Assembly: GCA_016712275.1 (NCBI GenBank)
Contig: JADJRI010000002.1
Span: forward strand, 1-36,970
Source of the DNA: Planctomycetota bacterium
GTDB lineage: Bacteria; Planctomycetota; Phycisphaerae; UBA1845; UTPLA1
Length of the DNA stretch: 36,970 bases
Direction: 5' to 3'
Below, piece by piece: positions 33,928 to 36,970 of this stretch. Made by a program: the position numbers and the translations under genes. Below the pieces are notes generated by a model. It searched no databases and was not told where the DNA came from. It saw only the letters and a program-made list of their open reading frames with translations. Numbering within the stretch: position 1 is the first letter of the stretch; every line of letters begins with the position of its first letter.

Positions 33928-34280
33928 TCAGGCTTCGAGTTGGACGCTGGCGAGGCCGCTGGGGACGTTGTCGCAGAAGTCGAAGATCTTATCCAGGCCA
34001 GTGACAGAAAGAAAAACGCCCCAGACGCGGTGTTTGATCGCACAAAGGCGGAGCTTTCCAAGGGGCTTGCCGTTGCCGTGCCGATCGTGTTTGCGGAGCT
34101 TCAGGAGCTTGGCGATGTTGGAGGAGTTCAGATAGTTGACGTTGGCGAAATCGAGAACCACATTGCAATTTTTGGCGAGACTCGATCATTTCCTGAAGCA
34201 TGTTCAGGTCTTCAAGAAAACAGGGGTCGTCCTGTAATTCGCCGACGATGGATGTTTTCTGACCAATCTTTGACTGCCAT
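33928..34280 (-). CDS. STAS-domain protein (anti-sigma factor antagonist-like), frameshifted
   Basis: ATG 34280 (MAVKDWSEN) passes by a shift into SIVGELQDDPCFLEDLNMLQ, then by a second shift near 34165 into VLDFANVNYLNSSNIAKLLK and on to LGKLRLCAIKHRVWGVFLSV, TGLDKIFDFCDNVPSGLASV. The phrase LDFANVNYLNSSNIAKL holds the Ser-Ser pair of the SpoIIAA-like switch loop, where the Ser next to the helix is the usual phosphorylation site. About 117 codons, the normal length for a lone STAS protein. In characterised systems such proteins bind an anti-sigma kinase and are switched by phosphorylation. No kinase or phosphatase is seen nearby. The final strand and helix (GLDKIFDF) are intact. Confidence 0.75.
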
Positions 34281-34438
34281 GTCGCTTCCACCCGTTTGGA
34301 TGGTAGGCAAGAGGGTACGAGTGACCTCGTACGACCGGTTTGGACGCTGCCCGCAGGGGTCCTATGTAGGAGCCGATCTCCACACTAGACCCGTATTCAC
34401 TGCCTATTAGACGGTGCCACACGGGACTTGAGATCGGC

Positions 34439-34939
34439 CTATTGGGAAAAACCGTATCCGCCGTTCGATGGACTGTCAATGGCGGGGATCCTTCTCGGAA
34501 ATTGGAAGGAACGAACGGATTCTTTTTGAACTGTTTGTCGCCGATTCCGCTGAATTTTTGCAGATCCGGCGGCGAACCTAAAAATTCCGCGACGAGGGTT
34601 AGCACGCGTGCCACACACATGTCGCGATAGGCCTTTTTCATGGCCGAGGATTCGCCAAATCCCGGCAGGAGCGGAGTTCCGCCATGTTGCGTTTCGGATC
34701 GATTCCGCGGATGACGGCGGTTTGGTTGTTGGAACTGTCGGCGTTGCCAAGTTGTTTTTGATTGGCCGGCCGCGGACGACGGCGAAGAAAAATGCAAAAT
34801 AGAAATACGGTCCAGGCAAGTGCATCGATGCGGTGGTGGTGTGTTCGACTCTGGTTTGTTCGACGGCCAACATCGCCTGCCGGTCGGCCGTTCGATTGAT
34901 TTGTTCGCGTATGCGCGTCCGTTCGTCCATGAAAACCAA
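34439..34939 (-). CDS. Unrecognised protein, frameshifted
   Basis: The best frames read MDERTRIREQINRTADRQAM, LAVEQTRVEHTTTASMHLPG, PYFYFAFFFAVVRGRPIKNN, then in other frames AVIRGIDPKRNMAELRSCRD, KKAYRDMCVARVLTLVAEFL and GSPPDLQKFSGIGDKQFKKN. The FYFAFFFAV stretch may be a membrane or buried strand. The length, start and end are uncertain; the true gene may extend to about 35000. It lies before the STAS gene on the same strand. I know no family for it. Confidence 0.35.
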   Translation of the reverse strand: MVFMDERTRIREQINRTADRQAMLAVEQTRVEHTTTASMHLPGPYFYFAFFFAVVRGRPIKNNLATPTVPTTKPPSSAESIRNATWRNSAPAGIWRILGHEKGLSRHVCGTRANPRRGIFRFAAGSAKIQRNRRQTVQKESVRSFQFPRRIPAIDSPSNGGYGFSQ

Positions 34940-35010
34940 CGAGCCGAATAAGCGGTTTGGGTCTGGTCGATGCTTTGAGACGTATCACAGGGTTTTTCCG
35001 GAATATGCAA

Positions 35011-35421
35011 GTGAAGGCAAGGTTAATGGGTCTAGTGCAGGCGCGAATGGTTGATGAAGGGTTCCCGGAACCAGGGGAGTGAGGTTGGCGCGAGAAGCGT
35101 GAAGAGGCTCAATACTCGATGCTAACGAAAGGCAGGGGATGCGGGTCTACGGAATGTATGAGTTGGAATCGGTACAAGGGTTGCAGTGGGAATTGGTGGA
35201 TTATCGTGGAAACTCCGCTGTGGATTGGCTATGCCATGTATCCTTGAGGCAACAGAAATAATCGGAAATCGATCAGATCCATGGCCGATCTTTTTTTTGA
35301 GATGAAATGTGAAACGGTAACAACATGTTGAGGGAGCTTGAAAGAACACTGAATGTCCGGCGATCGAAGCGAGCCGTTGCCGTAAATCGCCAGGGTTTCC
35401 GGTTCACGCCGACAGCCGAAT
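35011..35421 (+). other. Intergenic region before the second glycosyltransferase
   Basis: No frame reads like a protein. It has a T8 run at 35290-35297 that could end transcripts going right, but no clear stem before it. It separates minus-strand genes from the plus-strand glycosyltransferase. Confidence 0.4.
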
Positions 35422-35655
35422 TTGGCGGCTGCCGAACCCTTTCTGAAGCTGCTCATCGCCTGCGCGACGGCCGTCCTGCTGTTCGCTGCGCTGGAATTCG
35501 TTAGGAGCCGCGAGGGCGTTCGCTCCCTCTCCCAAACTGGGGAGTGTCATATATTTGGCATTATTTCGCACTTGATTAAGGACTGGTTTGGTTTGGGTCG
35601 CTTCCCGCTGGCGGCGATCCCCTGGCGCCGATGCCAAGCAGTCCGGCCCGGCTGA
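35422..35655 (+). CDS. Possible N-terminal membrane segment of the second glycosyltransferase
   Basis: From TTG 35422 the frame reads FLKLLIACATAVLLFAALEF, a clear membrane-type helix, then a less convincing stretch to GRFPLAAIPW. GT2 synthases of the NodC/hyaluronan group often start with such a helix, and the catalytic text begins about 30 bases later in another frame. No better start or ribosome site is visible. Confidence 0.3.
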   Translation: MAAAEPFLKLLIACATAVLLFAALEFVRSREGVRSLSQTGECHIFGIISHLIKDWFGLGRFPLAAIPWRRCQAVRPG

Positions 35656-36795
35656 TGCCGGGTTAACGTCGCTTTCGCTGATCATTCCTGCCTACAAAAG
35701 AAGCGCGGCTGGTCGGCGAGTGCATTCCGCAGGCGGCGCAAGCGACTACCCCGGCGGACGTTTCGAGATTATCGCGATCGATGACGGCAGCACGGATGAC
35801 ACCTGGCGGCATCGAGGCCGCCGCGTGCGAGGTGGGTGATCGCGTGCAAAAGTGACAGTATTGCGGCACGCGGTGAATCGCGGAAGCGGCAGCGCTGCAT
35901 CTGCTTCTCGCACGCCCGCGTGGCGACATTTGGGCCACGACCGACTGGACAGCCTGCTCCGGCCGGAGGCGCGCGGTGTGAGTGTCAAGCCGATGCAAGC
36001 AAGTGCGACCGCGTGGTTTGTGTGGCGGTTGCGTCAGCGTTGAACGCCGGTCACAATCTTTTTTTTTACGCGGTTCATGAAGTGCTATTACAGCCTGTCC
36101 TTCAAGTAAGTTTGTCTGTGCCTATCATCAGGCCGCATCTTCGACGGTGTCTTTTGCCAGCGCTCAGTTTGTTCGCGTGCATCGGCGGTTCGCGGCGTTC
36201 TTCTGGGCGAATGGATGAACCAAAGATTTGTCAGGCCTGGTGCAACCGGTGAAGATCGGGCCATGACCAATTTGTTACTTCGCGAGGGCGGGCTTTCGAC
36301 GGCCTATCAGCAGAACGCGGTGGTCAAGAGCCTGCCGGAGAGCTATTCGCATGGCGAAGATGTTCTTGCTCAGCCCGGAGCAACATCCGCGAGACGATCG
36401 TGACGTGTCGATTTTGTTCACGCGGTTTCGGGCGGGGCCAGCCGCATGCGTTTACTACGGAACATGGTGCTGGTGATGCTGTCGCCGCTGGTGTCGTCCG
36501 TCTTGATCATCAGCCACAAAAAGCAAGTGGCATTTCTTCGGCGCGAGGGTCAGCGATGGCTTTGTGAATTGCGATATGTCGCGGTAATGCTGGCTTTTTC
36601 AGATATTGGATGGACGTGGTGTACCTACATCGTAACGAACGCGATACGGGGACTGGGTTTGGTTGCTGGTTTATCAGGCAATTTTCGGTGGCATGCTTTT
36701 CGTGGGTGATGCCGTCCGTGGCGATGACGTTAAGGAATACGGGCTGGCTGGATTTTGGCGCGGCAATGGCAGAGAGCGAAATGGCGAACTCTTGA
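35650..36795 (+). pseudogene. Family 2 glycosyltransferase, NodC/hyaluronan-synthase-like, heavily frameshifted
   Basis: Stitched frames give LTSLSLIIPAY, PGGRFEIIAIDDGSTDDTW (first Asp pair for the nucleotide), VTVLRHAVNRG, a damaged ATTD..DSLLRPEA (DxD), VLLQPVLQVSLSVPII, then RPGATGEDRAMTNLLLREGG with the GED catalytic base, STAYQQNAVVKSLPESY, ARSNIRETIV, RMRLLRNMVLVMLSPLVSSV as membrane helix and MTLRNTGWL near the end. The order is that of processive GT2 synthases that make chain polysaccharides through their own membrane channel; the product is unknown. The QxxRW region near 36370 is unreadable. Ten or so indels break it. Confidence 0.65.
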
Positions 36796-36970
36796 TGAGA
36801 TTAGGCGTCGGCGGCCGTGACCGCGCATGCGTTTTCATAACCATCATCTCATACCAATGCTGCGAAACAATCCCTTGCCGTGGACGTCACGCTCGACGTC
36901 GACTGAATTCAGCCGTTATCCCTAGCTGCTGTAACGTTTCGCCAGGATTGTGAGAGCTCGGGCAGGGCGA
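36796..36970 (+). other. Window end, nothing recognised
   Basis: The last 175 bases follow the probable end of the glycosyltransferase. I see no reading frame, RNA or repeat in them. Confidence 0.3.

Noticed and set aside
1..36970. Search for defence systems, toxin-antitoxin pairs, prophage or integron genes
   Set aside because: Apart from one IS110 no integrase, nuclease, phage or antitoxin text was found in any frame I read.

Overview
The window looks like a fragment from an uncultivated Planctomycetota bacterium, probably Phycisphaerae-like. The grounds are giant secreted proteins with HYR (Ig-like) domains and dockerin-like DxDxDGxVDxxDV loops, vicinal-Cys 'GACC' repeats, thrombospondin-type-3 and CGCG repeats, and small membrane proteins ending in CxxC...CPECG zinc ribbons. 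No database search was possible, so the lineage is an inference.

Region 1 (1-20260, all minus strand) is a train of four very large exported-protein genes, read right to left: 20260->12022 (about 2,740 codons), 11797->4100 (about 2,560 codons), 3948->1042 (968 codons) and 896->beyond base 1. The first two are each broken into several open frames by single-base frameshifts, but domain continuity shows that each was one gene. Three of the four share a C-terminal plan: a cohesin-like domain, then HYR domains, then a Cys-containing module with the signature ICAKDEQ, then three EF-hand/dockerin-like loops. Upstream of that plan each carries a different display part: lamin-tail, PPC-like, P-domain and Cys repeats in the first, five parallel beta-helix blocks in the second, nothing extra in the third. 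Strong hairpins follow the first two genes. I read this as a possible cell-surface or matrix assembly, which is the most interesting content here.

Region 2 (20261-25262) holds a 1.2 kb AT-richer intergenic stretch with a repeated promoter-like motif, a doubtful small gene, a GabD-like aldehyde dehydrogenase (plus strand, one frameshift in an A run), tRNA-Thr(UGU), a sugar phosphate isomerase/epimerase (minus strand, two frameshifts), and a pair of REP-like palindromes.

Region 3 (25263-28210, plus strand) is a family of membrane proteins with C-terminal zinc ribbons. It is expanded by tandem and internal duplication, and one copy has an in-frame TGA plus frameshifts.

Region 4 (28238-36970) has almost no intact reading frame. 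It contains an IS110-family transposase (minus), a family 2 glycosyltransferase (plus), a minus-strand group (unknown protein, membrane-anchored TPR-like protein, small lipoprotein, STAS-domain protein, unknown protein) and a second, NodC/hyaluronan-synthase-like glycosyltransferase (plus). All are recognisable only by stitching frames together. Clustering near the window end and frequent homopolymer-type indels point to poor consensus quality (for example low-coverage long reads at a contig end) rather than decay of every gene. All products reconstructed here should be read with that caution.
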